Origin: CAVVJA01 sp963809815
Lineage (GTDB): Bacteria > Actinomycetota > Actinomycetes > Mycobacteriales > Jatrophihabitantaceae
Direction of reading: 5' to 3'
Assembly: GCA_963809815.1 (NCBI GenBank)
Contig: CAWELM010000015.1
Coordinates: 186,001 to 250,000 of the forward strand
Length of the DNA: 64,000 nt
The translations under genes were made by a program, and so were the position numbers. The notes below the pieces were generated by a model, which saw only the letters and a list, made by a program, of their open reading frames with translations, was not told the origin of the DNA and ran no database searches. Position 1 is the first letter of the stretch; the number at the start of each line of letters is the position of its first letter. This document shows positions 41,294-50,540 of this stretch, in pieces.

Positions 41294-43180
41294 TTAGACC
41301 AGCGAGTCTCGCCAGGAGGTGTGCAGCTGGGCGAACTGGCCCTCCGTATCGGCGATCAGCGACTCGGGCGGTCCGTCCTCGATGATTCGCCCGTCGTCGA
41401 GGACGAGCACCCGGTCGGCGATCTCCACCGTGGACAGCCGGTGGGCGATGATCAGCGCGGTGCGGTCCCGCAGGACGGTGCGCAGCGCCCGCTGAACGGC
41501 TCGCTCCGTTGGCACATCGAGCGATGAGGTCGCTTCGTCCAGGATGAGCACGGCCGGATCGGCAAGGAACGCGCGCGCGAATGCGACCAGTTGGCGTTGC
41601 CCCGCCGACAGCCGCCCGCCGCGCTTGCGCACGTCGGTGGCGTAGCCGTCGGGGAGTCGCTCGATGAACTCATGTGCCCCGACGGCGCGGGCGGCCGCCT
41701 CGACGTCCGCCGCGGTTGAATCGGGACGCCCGAACGCGATGTTGTCCGCGACCGATCCGGAGAACAGGAAGCCGTCCTGGGTGACCATGACAATTGCCTC
41801 GCGCAGATCGGTTTCGGCAATCTGCCGGAGGTCGACGCCGTCCAAGCGCACGCTCCCGGTGACCGGGTCGTAGAAGCGCGAGATCAGCTTGGCGATGGTC
41901 GACTTGCCGGCACCGGTCGCACCGACCAGCGCCACGGTTTGCCCGGCGGGCACATGCAGGTCGAGTTCCGGCAGCACCCGACGATCGGACCGGTAGCTGA
42001 ACGCGACCCGGTCGAAGTCGATGGCTCCGCGCGGCGGGCGCGAGAGCGGGGTCGGCTTCGCCGGCTCCGGTACGGCCGGATCCTCGGCCAGCACCGCGGC
42101 GATCTTCTCCAACGCAGCTGTCGCGGACTGCAAGGAGTTGTAGAAAACCGCCACGTCCTCCATCGGGTCGTAGAACTGCCGCACGTACAGTAGGAACGCC
42201 GTCAACACGCCGAGTTCGAGGCTGCCACTCGCGACGCGATAGCCGCCGACGATCAGCACGCTGACCATGGCGATGTTCCCGATCAACGCGCTACCCGGAA
42301 TGAACACTGCGTGCAGCCGGAAGGCGGCGGCGTTGGCATCCTGGTAGCGGCCATTGAGCCCGGCGAACAACGTGTCATTGCGCCGCTCACGGCGGAACGC
42401 CTGCACCGCGCGTATGCCGTTGAACGTCTCCACGAAGTTGACGATCAGCGTGGCCACGGTCTCCCGAGTGCGCCGGAAGGCCACCGGCGCCCGCGAGGCG
42501 AACCAGCGGTAGAGCACCGTCAACGGGATCAGCGAGGCGAGTGCAATCGCGGCCAGCGGGAGATCGAGCAAGCACATCAGTACCGCGATCGCCACAATGT
42601 TGAGCACCGCTGTGATCAACCCATCCAGGCCGGAATCGAGGAGCTCGGTGAGCGTGTCGATGTCGGAGGTCAGCCGGGAGATCACCCGCCCGGACGTGAA
42701 GCGCTCATGGAACGACACCGATAGCCCTTGCACGTGGTCGAAGGCGCGCCGACGCAGATCGAAGAGAATCGCCTGGCCGATCCGGCCAGCTCGCAGCACG
42801 AATACCGCGCGCAGCCAGCCGGAAAGCACCGCACAGATCACGAGACACGCCGTTATCACGGCCAGCGGCGCGTAGTCCCCGCCCGCGGCGGCCGGCAATG
42901 CGCGGTCGATCGCGATGGCGACCAACCACGGGGCGGCCATCGTCGCGCCGACCTGGACGAGTGCGACGAGCAGCACCCCGATGATCGCTCGCCGATGCGG
43001 TCGAAGCAGATCGCCGAGCAAGCCGCGGGCCAAGTGCCGCAGCTGCGTTCGGTCGGACGGCGCGATTTGGTCTTCGGCCTGCTGGAGAGCGGCCGCGTCC
43101 TCTGTGAGCAGTCCCTGCCAGTCGGCGCTCACCTGGGCGTCCTCGTCCCGCTCGCGGTCGTCGGGTGGTCGTTCGGTCAT
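41294..43180 (-). CDS. ABC exporter half-transporter, canonical ATPase site subunit
   Basis: 628 residues. An N-terminal domain with six membrane helices (residues 55-340) is followed by an ABC ATPase: Walker A VGATGAGKSTIAKLISRFYD, signature LSAGQRQLVAFARAF and Walker B VLILDEATSSLDV with the catalytic Glu. The H-loop is IAHRLSTVE. The start ATG overlaps the stop of the upstream half-transporter by four bases. Together they form a heterodimeric exporter of the TM287/288 or BmrCD type, moving lipids or drugs. Confidence 0.92.
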   Translation of the reverse strand: MTERPPDDRERDEDAQVSADWQGLLTEDAAALQQAEDQIAPSDRTQLRHLARGLLGDLLRPHRRAIIGVLLVALVQVGATMAAPWLVAIAIDRALPAAAGGDYAPLAVITACLVICAVLSGWLRAVFVLRAGRIGQAILFDLRRRAFDHVQGLSVSFHERFTSGRVISRLTSDIDTLTELLDSGLDGLITAVLNIVAIAVLMCLLDLPLAAIALASLIPLTVLYRWFASRAPVAFRRTRETVATLIVNFVETFNGIRAVQAFRRERRNDTLFAGLNGRYQDANAAAFRLHAVFIPGSALIGNIAMVSVLIVGGYRVASGSLELGVLTAFLLYVRQFYDPMEDVAVFYNSLQSATAALEKIAAVLAEDPAVPEPAKPTPLSRPPRGAIDFDRVAFSYRSDRRVLPELDLHVPAGQTVALVGATGAGKSTIAKLISRFYDPVTGSVRLDGVDLRQIAETDLREAIVMVTQDGFLFSGSVADNIAFGRPDSTAADVEAAARAVGAHEFIERLPDGYATDVRKRGGRLSAGQRQLVAFARAFLADPAVLILDEATSSLDVPTERAVQRALRTVLRDRTALIIAHRLSTVEIADRVLVLDDGRIIEDGPPESLIADTEGQFAQLHTSWRDSLV

Positions 43181-44949
43181 GACGACACCCCCGACAGCTC
43201 GGACGACTGCGCCAGCAGCGCGCGGTACCGCGGCTCGGCCGCGAGCAGCTCAGCGTGCGATCCGACGATGGCAATTCGCCCGTCGACCAGCATCGCGACC
43301 CGGTCGGCGAGAAGCACGGTCGAGGGACGATGGGCTACGACGAGCGCCGTCGTCGTCGACAGCACGTTTCGCAGCGCCGACTGCACCTGCGCTTCGGTTT
43401 GCACGTCCAATGCGGACAGCGGGTCGTCGAGCACCAGCACCCGCGGCCGGCCAAGCACGGCTCGGGCCAAGGCGAGCCGTTGTCGCTGCCCGCCCGATAG
43501 CGACATGCCTTGCTCGCCGATACGAGTGTCGAGCCCGAACGGAAGTTGGTAGACGAAGCCCGCCTGCGCTATTTCAAGAGCCTCCGCGAGGCTCGCCTCG
43601 CTCGCGTCCGGCCGGCCGAGCGTGACGTTCTCCCGCACGCTCGCGGAGAACAAGGTGGCCTCCTCGAACGCGGTCGCCACGTTAGCCCGGAGTTGGTCGA
43701 GGCTCAGATCGCGAATGTCACATCCGCCGATGGCGATGGATCCGGCGGTCACGTCGTAGAGTCTCGGCACCAACTCGAGCAACGTCGTCTTGCCCGACCC
43801 GGTGGCCCCGACCAGGGCCATGGTCTCGCCGTCGTGGATGGTCAACTCGATGCCCCGCAACACGTCGTCGTCGGCGTCCGGATACCGGAAGCGCACCTGG
43901 CGGAATTCCAGTCCGCGCTCCTTCGACCGCGGCGTCTTGGGCAATGGCCGGTCGACGATCGACGGCTGCTCGTCGAGCACCTCGAAGATTCGTCGCGCCG
44001 CCGACGCCGCTTCCTGGGTCAGGGCGAGCAGCCAGCCGAGGGCGATCATCGGCCAGATCAACCGCAGGTACAGCGTCAGGAAGGCGACGAGCTGCCCTGC
44101 GCTGAGAGTGCCGTGTGCGGCAGCGAACACTCCGCCGCCGGCAACACCCGCGAGCAAAAGTTGCGGAAGACCTTCCAGCAGCGCCCAGAATCCCGCCAGC
44201 GTACGGATCTTGGTGAGTTCCGCGCCCCGCAAGACGCTCGCGTCACGGGTGAACGATGCCAGCATCTGCGGGCGCCGACCGTAGGACTTGATCACTCGAA
44301 TGCCGAGAGCCGACTCCTCGACCGACGTCGCGAGATCACCGGTCAGGTCTTGGGCGCGTCGCACATCGCGGCTATAGCGCAGCTCGAACCTCCGCGTGAG
44401 CACAAGCAGCGGCGCCATGCCGACGAGCACGAACAGGCCGAGTGCCGGTTGGAGATGCACGAGCAGGATCACGACGACGATGGTGGTGATCGAATTCGCT
44501 ACCAGGAAGACGAAGCCGAAGCCCACGAACCGTCGGATCGTCGACAGATCGGTCGTCGCGCGCGAGAGCAACTGACCCGACGGCCATCGATCGTGAAACG
44601 CCACGGGCAGCCGCTGCAGGTGGCCGAACAGTTCCTGCCGGACGTCGGTCTCCAGACCCAGCGCGGCGCTCGCCATCGCGTATCGCCGCGCGAAGAACAG
44701 GACCGCTTCGGCAATGCCGAACAGCAGCGCGACTCCAGCCAACGGCCAGATGCCGGCGGTGTCGTGCGAAGCGATCGGACCGTCGACAATTCGCCCCGCG
44801 ACGAGGGGAACCAGGGCTTGCGCCAGCATCGCGCCGCAGGCCGTGACGATCATGAAGGCGATCGTGCGACGGTGCGGACGGGTCCAGCGGCGCAGGCGCA
44901 GCAGGGTTTCGATCGCCCCGGGGTCGCGTTTCATCGCGGCCCGATTCAC
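43177..44949 (-). CDS. ABC exporter half-transporter, degenerate ATPase site subunit
   Basis: 590 residues, six membrane helices then the nucleotide-binding domain. Walker A is GATGSGKTTLLELVPRLYD and the signature is LSGGQRQRLALARAVL. In the Walker B segment (RVLVLDDPLSALD) the catalytic Glu is replaced by Asp, as expected for the inactive site of heterodimeric exporters. The gene is upstream of and overlaps its partner. No regulator lies next to it. Confidence 0.92.
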   Translation of the reverse strand: MNRAAMKRDPGAIETLLRLRRWTRPHRRTIAFMIVTACGAMLAQALVPLVAGRIVDGPIASHDTAGIWPLAGVALLFGIAEAVLFFARRYAMASAALGLETDVRQELFGHLQRLPVAFHDRWPSGQLLSRATTDLSTIRRFVGFGFVFLVANSITTIVVVILLVHLQPALGLFVLVGMAPLLVLTRRFELRYSRDVRRAQDLTGDLATSVEESALGIRVIKSYGRRPQMLASFTRDASVLRGAELTKIRTLAGFWALLEGLPQLLLAGVAGGGVFAAAHGTLSAGQLVAFLTLYLRLIWPMIALGWLLALTQEAASAARRIFEVLDEQPSIVDRPLPKTPRSKERGLEFRQVRFRYPDADDDVLRGIELTIHDGETMALVGATGSGKTTLLELVPRLYDVTAGSIAIGGCDIRDLSLDQLRANVATAFEEATLFSASVRENVTLGRPDASEASLAEALEIAQAGFVYQLPFGLDTRIGEQGMSLSGGQRQRLALARAVLGRPRVLVLDDPLSALDVQTEAQVQSALRNVLSTTTALVVAHRPSTVLLADRVAMLVDGRIAIVGSHAELLAAEPRYRALLAQSSELSGVSS

Positions 44950-45033
44950 ATTGCTTCACGATACGTAGCGGGTTGAACCGACTCGAACGATTTTCGGTGC
45001 CTAGGGCCAGCGCGGCGGCGGGCTCAGCCGTTC

Positions 45034-46047
45034 TCAGTCGCGATTACGCCGGACGCCAAGCAGAATGTCGTCCCACGACGGAACCTTGGGTTTGCCTGGC
45101 CGGGCTGGCTCGGCTACCGGCCGCTCGGCCGAGCGAGCGGATTCGGCTGGCGCCGACACGGTGTCGCGCGGGTTGGCTCCGGGCTCCGTCGGTGCCGATG
45201 CGGCCGGCAGGGCCGGACTCCGGCCCCCTCGCGGTGAGCGGGACGCGCGGCCCCCGGCGCCGGTGGCCGGAGGGAGATCAGTCCCCGCCAGCGGCAACGG
45301 CGGAGCTGCGCTCCCCCCGGCGGGCGGGCGTATTGCCCGCGCCGCCGGAGCGACGGGGGGACCCGGACGAGGGTCCGCGTCGCGCATCAGCGGCATCGGA
45401 ATGGGACCGGTTGTCTCCTCGGGCGTCGCATCCGGTGGCATGTCCGGAACCGCGCGCACGACAGGCCGGATCGGCCGGTCGGACAACAGATCCGCCGCTG
45501 TCTCGTCAAGCGGCGTGAGGGTTCGGCTGGCGAGTGCGAACGACCAGCGAGCAATGCGGTCGGCAGCGTCCATTCCGTGCCAGGCCGCAGACACGACCCA
45601 TTGACCGTCCGCCCCGCGCAAGGCGTCCCAGCGCACGTCGGACGGCTCGATGGCATGCACCGCAAATCGGCCGTCAACGGCCGTCCCGAACTCGACCAGC
45701 TGTCCGTCCGCGGTATTGCGGCGGGCCCGCGCCCGACGGGCTTCGTCGGTGATCCGAGCGCGCTCTTCGAGGACCTGGCGGGCGAAAAGAAGCACCCGCT
45801 CGAGAGGCATGCCTGCTTCCTCAGCGACGTGCTCCGGCACTTCTCCGGCGCGGACCCGCACCTGGATCTCACGCGGCGTGATCGGGACCTGGTCGGAGCG
45901 AACCTCTTGAGCGGGCGCCACGTCTGACCGGACCGCGCCTCGAAGGTCATCGTCGATCGGCAAGCTGAACGCCTCCTCGCCGTCGGCGGTCTCGACGATC
46001 ACGGAGCCGCCGTCTTCGCCTGGACCGACGAAGCGCAGCTCTCGCAT
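45034..46047 (-). CDS. sepH: Septation protein SepH (DUF3071)
   Basis: 337 residues. The N-terminal DUF3071 domain (residues 1-170) begins MRELRFVGPGEDGGSVIVETADGEEAFSL and contains a helix-turn-helix (VRVRAGEVPEHVAEEAGMPLERVLLFARQVLEERARI). A disordered Pro/Ala/Ser-rich linker follows and the conserved basic end is KVPSWDDILLGVRRNRD. SepH binds FtsZ and stimulates its assembly in Streptomyces and Mycobacterium. It lies between the ABC exporter and citA, as in M. tuberculosis (Rv0883c). Confidence 0.92.
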   Translation of the reverse strand: MRELRFVGPGEDGGSVIVETADGEEAFSLPIDDDLRGAVRSDVAPAQEVRSDQVPITPREIQVRVRAGEVPEHVAEEAGMPLERVLLFARQVLEERARITDEARRARARRNTADGQLVEFGTAVDGRFAVHAIEPSDVRWDALRGADGQWVVSAAWHGMDAADRIARWSFALASRTLTPLDETAADLLSDRPIRPVVRAVPDMPPDATPEETTGPIPMPLMRDADPRPGPPVAPAARAIRPPAGGSAAPPLPLAGTDLPPATGAGGRASRSPRGGRSPALPAASAPTEPGANPRDTVSAPAESARSAERPVAEPARPGKPKVPSWDDILLGVRRNRD

Positions 46048-46397
46048 ACGGCGACGATACGGAGCCGGGCTGGGATACGCGGGAGCACACGCCGGGCCCC
46101 CGAGTTATCAGCCGTTGACCATCCCAATAGCCGGGTCGAGGACTCGGGTCGGCGGGAAGACGGTCAGGCTGGCAGGTCTGCGCCCAATGCGCTAAAGGAA
46201 TAAACCGGGCAGGCATCCCGGATGCGCTGGCAGAGAAAGTGTCTCATTTCGCGCTGTGCCCGCAAATTGTCACCCAGCGCGAGGTCGCTTTACGGTGATC
46301 ACATCTGTTGCGTGGAACCATCCCTATCACCCCGATTCGTCGGGGGAGAGCGCCGGCCACTCGACCCCCCGCGGGTGGCCGGCAGTTTCTTTGCGGG
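46048..46397. other. 350-bp region between sepH and citA containing a candidate small RNA
   Basis: No protein-coding gene is visible. The left part should contain the sepH promoter on the minus strand. The right part contains a plus-strand promoter-like pair and two hairpins, described separately as a candidate small RNA. Confidence 0.5.
46303..46393 (+). ncRNA. Candidate small RNA before citA
   Basis: TTGTCA at 46267-46272 and TACGGT at 46291-46296, 18 bp apart, form a good vegetative promoter on the plus strand. About 30 bases later a perfect hairpin CCCCGA-TTCG-TCGGGG (46330-46345) is followed by GCCGGCCAC (46352-46360) pairing with GTGGCCGGC (46375-46383) and then AGTTTCTTTG, a U-rich end. 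This predicts a transcript of about 90 bases with a terminator. The hairpin could also end citA transcripts from the other strand, so the call is tentative. Confidence 0.4.
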
Positions 46398-47507
46398 TCA
46401 GGCCATATGCGCGATGTCGTCCCAGCCCTCGACCTCCGCGGGCTTGCGGGCCGCCGGGCCGATGTACCGAGCGGACGGTCGAACCAGCCGCCCCGTTCGC
46501 TTCTGCTCCATGATGTGCGCGCACCAGCCACCGGTTCGGGCGCAGGTGAACATCGCCGGCATCATGTGCGGATGTACCTCCGCGAAGTCGAGGATGACGG
46601 CCGCCCAGAACTCGACGTTCGTCTCGATGGGGCGGTCCGGACGGCGGTCACGCAGCTCGACCAACGCCGCTTGCTCGAGCGCCTCGGCCGCCTCGTAGCG
46701 GGGGGCCTTGAGCTCACGGCACATGCGCCGTAGCACTCGGGCCCGCGGATCCTCGGCTCGGTAGACGCGGTGGCCGAAGCCCATGAGTCGCTCGTGCCGG
46801 TCGAGGATGCCGGACACCACGCGGCGCGGATCACCGGTTCGTTCCACTTCCTCGATCATCGGCAGCACTCGCGCCGGTGCCCCGCCATGCAGCGGACCGC
46901 TCATCGCGCCAACGGCACCAGACATCGCGGCCGCAACGTCGGCCCCGGTGGAGGCGATAACCCGCGCCGTGAACGTCGACGCGTTCATCCCGTGCTCTGC
47001 GGCAGAGACAAAATAGGCGTCGACTGCTTTGATGTGCTGCGGATCCGGATCCCCGCGCCACCGAGTCATGAATCGCTCGATGATCGTCTTGCACTGATCG
47101 ATCCGCGACTGCGGCACCGCCGGCACCCCAACGCCGCGAGCCGACTGGGCGACGTATGACAGCGCCATCACCGCTGCGCGGGCCAGCTGGTCGCGTGCCT
47201 CGCCGTCGCTGATGTCCAGCAGCGGACGGTAACCCCAGATCGGGGCCAGCATCGCCAACGCCGCCTGGACATCTACCCGAACGTCGCCGGTGTGTACCGG
47301 GATGGGGAACGGCTCGGCCGGGGGCAGCCCGGGGCCGAACTTGCCGTCGACGAGCAGAGCCCACACGTTGCCGAACGTGACCTTGCCGACCAGGTCCTCG
47401 ATATCGACCCCGCGATAGCGCAAGGCACCCCCGTCCTTGTCCGGCTCGGCGATTTCCGTCTCGAAGGCGATGACGCCTTCCAGTCCTGGGCTGTAGTCGT
47501 CTGCCAT
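46398..47507 (-). CDS. citA: Citrate synthase (CitA type)
   Basis: 369 residues, the short type II-like form. Catalytic His residues are in SGPLHGGAP and MGFGHRVYRAEDPRA. The segment that carries the catalytic Asp in classical enzymes reads ETNVEFWAAV, with Glu. I recall the same in actinobacterial CitA (Rv0889c). It condenses oxaloacetate and acetyl-CoA; a methylcitrate synthase activity is possible. It is divergent from the pdxH gene. Confidence 0.9.
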   Translation of the reverse strand: MADDYSPGLEGVIAFETEIAEPDKDGGALRYRGVDIEDLVGKVTFGNVWALLVDGKFGPGLPPAEPFPIPVHTGDVRVDVQAALAMLAPIWGYRPLLDISDGEARDQLARAAVMALSYVAQSARGVGVPAVPQSRIDQCKTIIERFMTRWRGDPDPQHIKAVDAYFVSAAEHGMNASTFTARVIASTGADVAAAMSGAVGAMSGPLHGGAPARVLPMIEEVERTGDPRRVVSGILDRHERLMGFGHRVYRAEDPRARVLRRMCRELKAPRYEAAEALEQAALVELRDRRPDRPIETNVEFWAAVILDFAEVHPHMMPAMFTCARTGGWCAHIMEQKRTGRLVRPSARYIGPAARKPAEVEGWDDIAHMA

Positions 47508-47623
47508 CGACGTCTCCGATCGAGTAGTCGCGAGGTCCTGCAGTCGGACGAGGGCGTCACTTGTTGACCATTCTGCTCACATGGACGCACCTATCGACAG
47601 CAGGAGATGCGAAGATCCACCGA

Positions 47624-48265
47624 GTGAGTGATCCAGCCGCCATGCGTCGCAGCTATCTGCTGGGCCAGCTTTGCGAAGACAAGTTGGCACCGGACTGGTA
47701 CGCGCAGCTGCGCTCGTGGTTCGACGAGGCGGTCGCGAGCGGTCTTGTCGGCGAAGCCAACGCGATCCAGCTCGCGACAGTCACCCCCGACGGTCATCCG
47801 GCAGTGCGTACGGTCCTGGTCAAGGGCCTCGACGAGCGCGGCATCGTGTTCTATACCAACCAGGAATCGGCCAAGGCACGTGACTTGGCTAACCGGCCTT
47901 ACGCCGCAGCGGTGTTCGCCTGGCTGCCACTTGAACGACAGGTTCGGCTCGCTGGGCCTGTGTCGATCGTCACGCGAGCAGAGACTGAGGCGTACTTCGC
48001 CAACCGGCCCCGCGGATCGCAAATCGGGGCGTGGGCGTCACCGCAGTCCGAGGTGGTGGCATCGCGAGCCGAGCTCGACGAGAAGGTCCGGGAGGTCGAG
48101 GAACGATTCGCCGACGCCGGCGTTCCTGCGCCACCGTTCTGGGGCGGCTACCGGCTCAGCCCGGACATGGTCGAGTTCTGGCAGGGCCGCACCGACCGGA
48201 TGCATGATCGGCTGCGCTACCGACGCGTCGAGAACGGGTGGACGATCGAGCGCCTCGCGCCATGA
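47624..48265 (+). CDS. pdxH: Pyridoxamine 5'-phosphate oxidase
   Basis: 213 residues from a GTG at 47624. The PdxH signature elements are all present: MRRSYLLGQLCEDKLAPDWYAQLRSWFDEAV, NAIQLATVTPDGHPAVRTVLVKGLDERGIVFYTN, SQIGAWASPQSEVVASRAEL and the C-terminal FWGGYRLSPDMVEFWQGRTDRMHDRLRYRR ... W. It oxidises pyridoxamine or pyridoxine phosphate to pyridoxal phosphate with FMN. The stop overlaps the MFS start (ATGA). Confidence 0.94.
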   Translation: MSDPAAMRRSYLLGQLCEDKLAPDWYAQLRSWFDEAVASGLVGEANAIQLATVTPDGHPAVRTVLVKGLDERGIVFYTNQESAKARDLANRPYAAAVFAWLPLERQVRLAGPVSIVTRAETEAYFANRPRGSQIGAWASPQSEVVASRAELDEKVREVEERFADAGVPAPPFWGGYRLSPDMVEFWQGRTDRMHDRLRYRRVENGWTIERLAP

Positions 48266-49617
48266 CCGACGGCGACAGCCAGCGTCAACCTACGGCGCCC
48301 GCGGCCGACCTCGATGAGGAGGTGCTCGATCCGGGCGATCCAGTCGAGGAGGCGCGCGGTTTGCGCGCCGCGCTGCGGCGCCATGCGGTCGACACGCGTC
48401 CCGTCCGCATTAGGGACTACCGACGGCTATTGGTCGGCCAGGGCACAGCATTCATCGGCTCAATGGTCACCCAGGTCGCGGTACCGGTCGAGGTGTACTC
48501 CATCTCGCATTCCTCGCTGCTGGTCGGGCTGGTCGGGTTCGTAGGTCTGCTGCCTCTCGTCGTGTTCGGCCTGTACGGCGGGGCGATCGCTGACGCCGTT
48601 GACCGCGGCCGGTTGTACTTCTGGTCGTCGGTCGGAACATGGCTGGTGACGATCGCGCTGCTGGTACAGACCCTGATCGGGCTGAACAACATACCCGTGA
48701 TCTTGGGCCTCGTCGCTGTGCAGGCCGGCGCATTCGCCGTCGCGTCTTCGGCCCGTGGCGCGATCATTCCGCGCATCGTCCCGGCGGATCTAGTCGCTTC
48801 AGCGAACACGTTGAACTTCACCGTCGGCAATGTGGGGCAGGTCGTCGGGCCGTTGCTCGCCGGTGTGCTGATTTCTCTCGACCAAGGATTCGCCTACGCG
48901 TACGGCCTTGATGCGGTGCTGTTCACCGCCGCTCTCTACTCGGCAATCCGGTTGCCTCCGCTGCCCCCCGACGGTTCCCTGGGCCGACCCGGATTCAGTT
49001 CGGTTATCGACGGCCTCGTCTTCATCGGCTCCCGGCCGGTTCTGCTCATGTCATTCCTGGTCGACATCGTCGCGATGGTGCTGGCCATGCCTCGAGCGCT
49101 GTATCCCGAGGTCGCCGACGAGCGTTTCCACGGTTCGGTCGGCCCGCTGTACGCGGCCCTTGCGATCGGCTCGGTGCTCGCCGGGATTTCCGGCGGCTGG
49201 ATCGCGCGGGTTCGCCGACGAGGGGTCGCGCTGACCGGTGCGGTGGTCGCATGGGGCACGGCCGTCGCGATCTCCGGTCTCGCCCATCAGCTCTGGCTGG
49301 TCGTGATCCTGCTGGCTCTAGCCGGTGCAGCCGATCTGGTGAGCGCGGTGTTCCGTCAGACAATCCTGCAGACCTATGCGCCGGACGAGATGCGAGGACG
49401 GATGCAGGGCGTCTTCATCGCCGTCGTCGCTGGTGGCCCCCGGCTCGGTGATGTGCGCGCCGGGGCGATGGCCGCGGCCACGTCCGCCACCGTGTCCTGG
49501 GTGGGCGGCGGCGTCGCGTGTGTCGTCGTAGTCCTGGTCGCGGCGATCGCCGTCCGGCCGTTCTGGAACTACCGGGTCGATCCGACCAGCGACGAGCCGG
49601 TTTCTGCGGGACACTAG
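48262..49617 (+). CDS. MFS exporter, EntS-like, cotranscribed with pdxH
   Basis: 451 residues from the ATG that overlaps the pdxH stop. An acidic tail of about 50 residues (LDEEVLDPGDPVEEARGLRAALRRHAVD) precedes DYRRLLVGQGTAFIGSMVTQVAVPVEVY and about twelve membrane segments. ARGAIIPRIVPADLVASANTLNFTVGNVGQVVGPLLAGVL is typical of the MFS_3/EntS branch. The substrate is unknown; tight coupling to pdxH suggests a vitamin B6-related or merely coexpressed role. Confidence 0.87.
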   Translation: MTDGDSQRQPTAPAADLDEEVLDPGDPVEEARGLRAALRRHAVDTRPVRIRDYRRLLVGQGTAFIGSMVTQVAVPVEVYSISHSSLLVGLVGFVGLLPLVVFGLYGGAIADAVDRGRLYFWSSVGTWLVTIALLVQTLIGLNNIPVILGLVAVQAGAFAVASSARGAIIPRIVPADLVASANTLNFTVGNVGQVVGPLLAGVLISLDQGFAYAYGLDAVLFTAALYSAIRLPPLPPDGSLGRPGFSSVIDGLVFIGSRPVLLMSFLVDIVAMVLAMPRALYPEVADERFHGSVGPLYAALAIGSVLAGISGGWIARVRRRGVALTGAVVAWGTAVAISGLAHQLWLVVILLALAGAADLVSAVFRQTILQTYAPDEMRGRMQGVFIAVVAGGPRLGDVRAGAMAAATSATVSWVGGGVACVVVVLVAAIAVRPFWNYRVDPTSDEPVSAGH

Positions 49618-49627
49618 GTTCTCGATC

Positions 49628-50530
49628 ATGACGCTCACCGGGCAGCAGTTCACGATCAGCTCTGGCGACTTCGCGGCCACCGTGGTCGAGGTCGGGGGTG
49701 GGTTGCGATCGTTCACCTACCGCGGTGAGGACGTTACGGCGACCTACCCCGAGACCGAACTCCCACCGAAGTGCTGCGGTGGCGTCCTCGTGCCGTGGCC
49801 GAACCGGCTCCGGGGCGGACGCTATTCGTTCGGCGGAGTCAGCTACCAGCTGCCGATTACCGAGCCGGCTCGGGGGAACGCCATCCATGGTCTGGCCCGC
49901 TGGGCCCGCTGGGTGCCGGTTTCACACGCCCCGGAATCGGTCACCCTCGCGAACGACCTGGTGCCGCAATCGGCGTGGCCGTTCGAGGTCCGCGTCGAAG
50001 TGACATATGCACTGCACCCAGAGTTCGGCCTCGTCGTAACGGCCCGGGCCAGCAACCACGGTGTCGGCCCGGTGCCCTTCGGTGCTGGCTTCCATCCATA
50101 CGTGTCGCTGCACGGCCAGCCGCTCAAGGACGTCACGCTCATGGTGCCCGCGTCTCGGCGCCTGCTCCTCGACGAGGCCTTCGTCCCGGTCGGTGTCCAG
50201 GACGTCACCAACACCCTCTACGACCTCCGCCTCGGCCCGAAGTTGAAGACCTTGCGCCTCGACGACGCGTTGACCGGGCTGGAGGTGCGCGATGGGCGAG
50301 GCGCCGCCGAGGTGCGTACGCAGTCGGGCGGCGCCCGGGTGTGGTTCGACGAGACGTTCCAGTACCTGCAGGTGTTCACGGCGGACGACTTCCGAGCTGG
50401 TGTCCCGGCCCTGGCGATCGAGCCGATGACCTGCCCGGCTGACGCATTCAATAGCGGAGTCGGGCTGATCATCATCCAGCCCGGCGGATTCTGGTCGGGT
50501 TCATGGGGTATCACGCCACTCGATCGGTAA
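49628..50530 (+). CDS. Aldose 1-epimerase family protein
   Basis: 300 residues, beta-rich galactose mutarotase fold. The putative catalytic His residues are in ARGNAIHGLARWARW and GAGFHPYVSL, and the general base Glu is in LAIEPMTCPADAFNSG. PNRLRGGRYSFGG is a substrate-loop motif. It interconverts anomers of a hexose or a hexose phosphate. It starts ten bases after the MFS stop and ends ten bases before an ABC ATPase, so may belong to a longer operon. Confidence 0.9.
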   Translation: MTLTGQQFTISSGDFAATVVEVGGGLRSFTYRGEDVTATYPETELPPKCCGGVLVPWPNRLRGGRYSFGGVSYQLPITEPARGNAIHGLARWARWVPVSHAPESVTLANDLVPQSAWPFEVRVEVTYALHPEFGLVVTARASNHGVGPVPFGAGFHPYVSLHGQPLKDVTLMVPASRRLLLDEAFVPVGVQDVTNTLYDLRLGPKLKTLRLDDALTGLEVRDGRGAAEVRTQSGGARVWFDETFQYLQVFTADDFRAGVPALAIEPMTCPADAFNSGVGLIIIQPGGFWSGSWGITPLDR

Positions 50531-50540
50531 TCTGCAAGGA

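Noticed and set aside
43510..44976. A 488-codon plus-strand frame opposite the ABC exporter
   Set aside because: Composition is Arg/Gln/His-rich without motifs, while the minus strand has all ABC motifs.
44977..44992. A LexA-like sequence (TCGAAC-N4-TTCGGT) before the ABC exporter
   Set aside because: The second half-site departs from GTTCGA at three of six positions, so it is likely chance.
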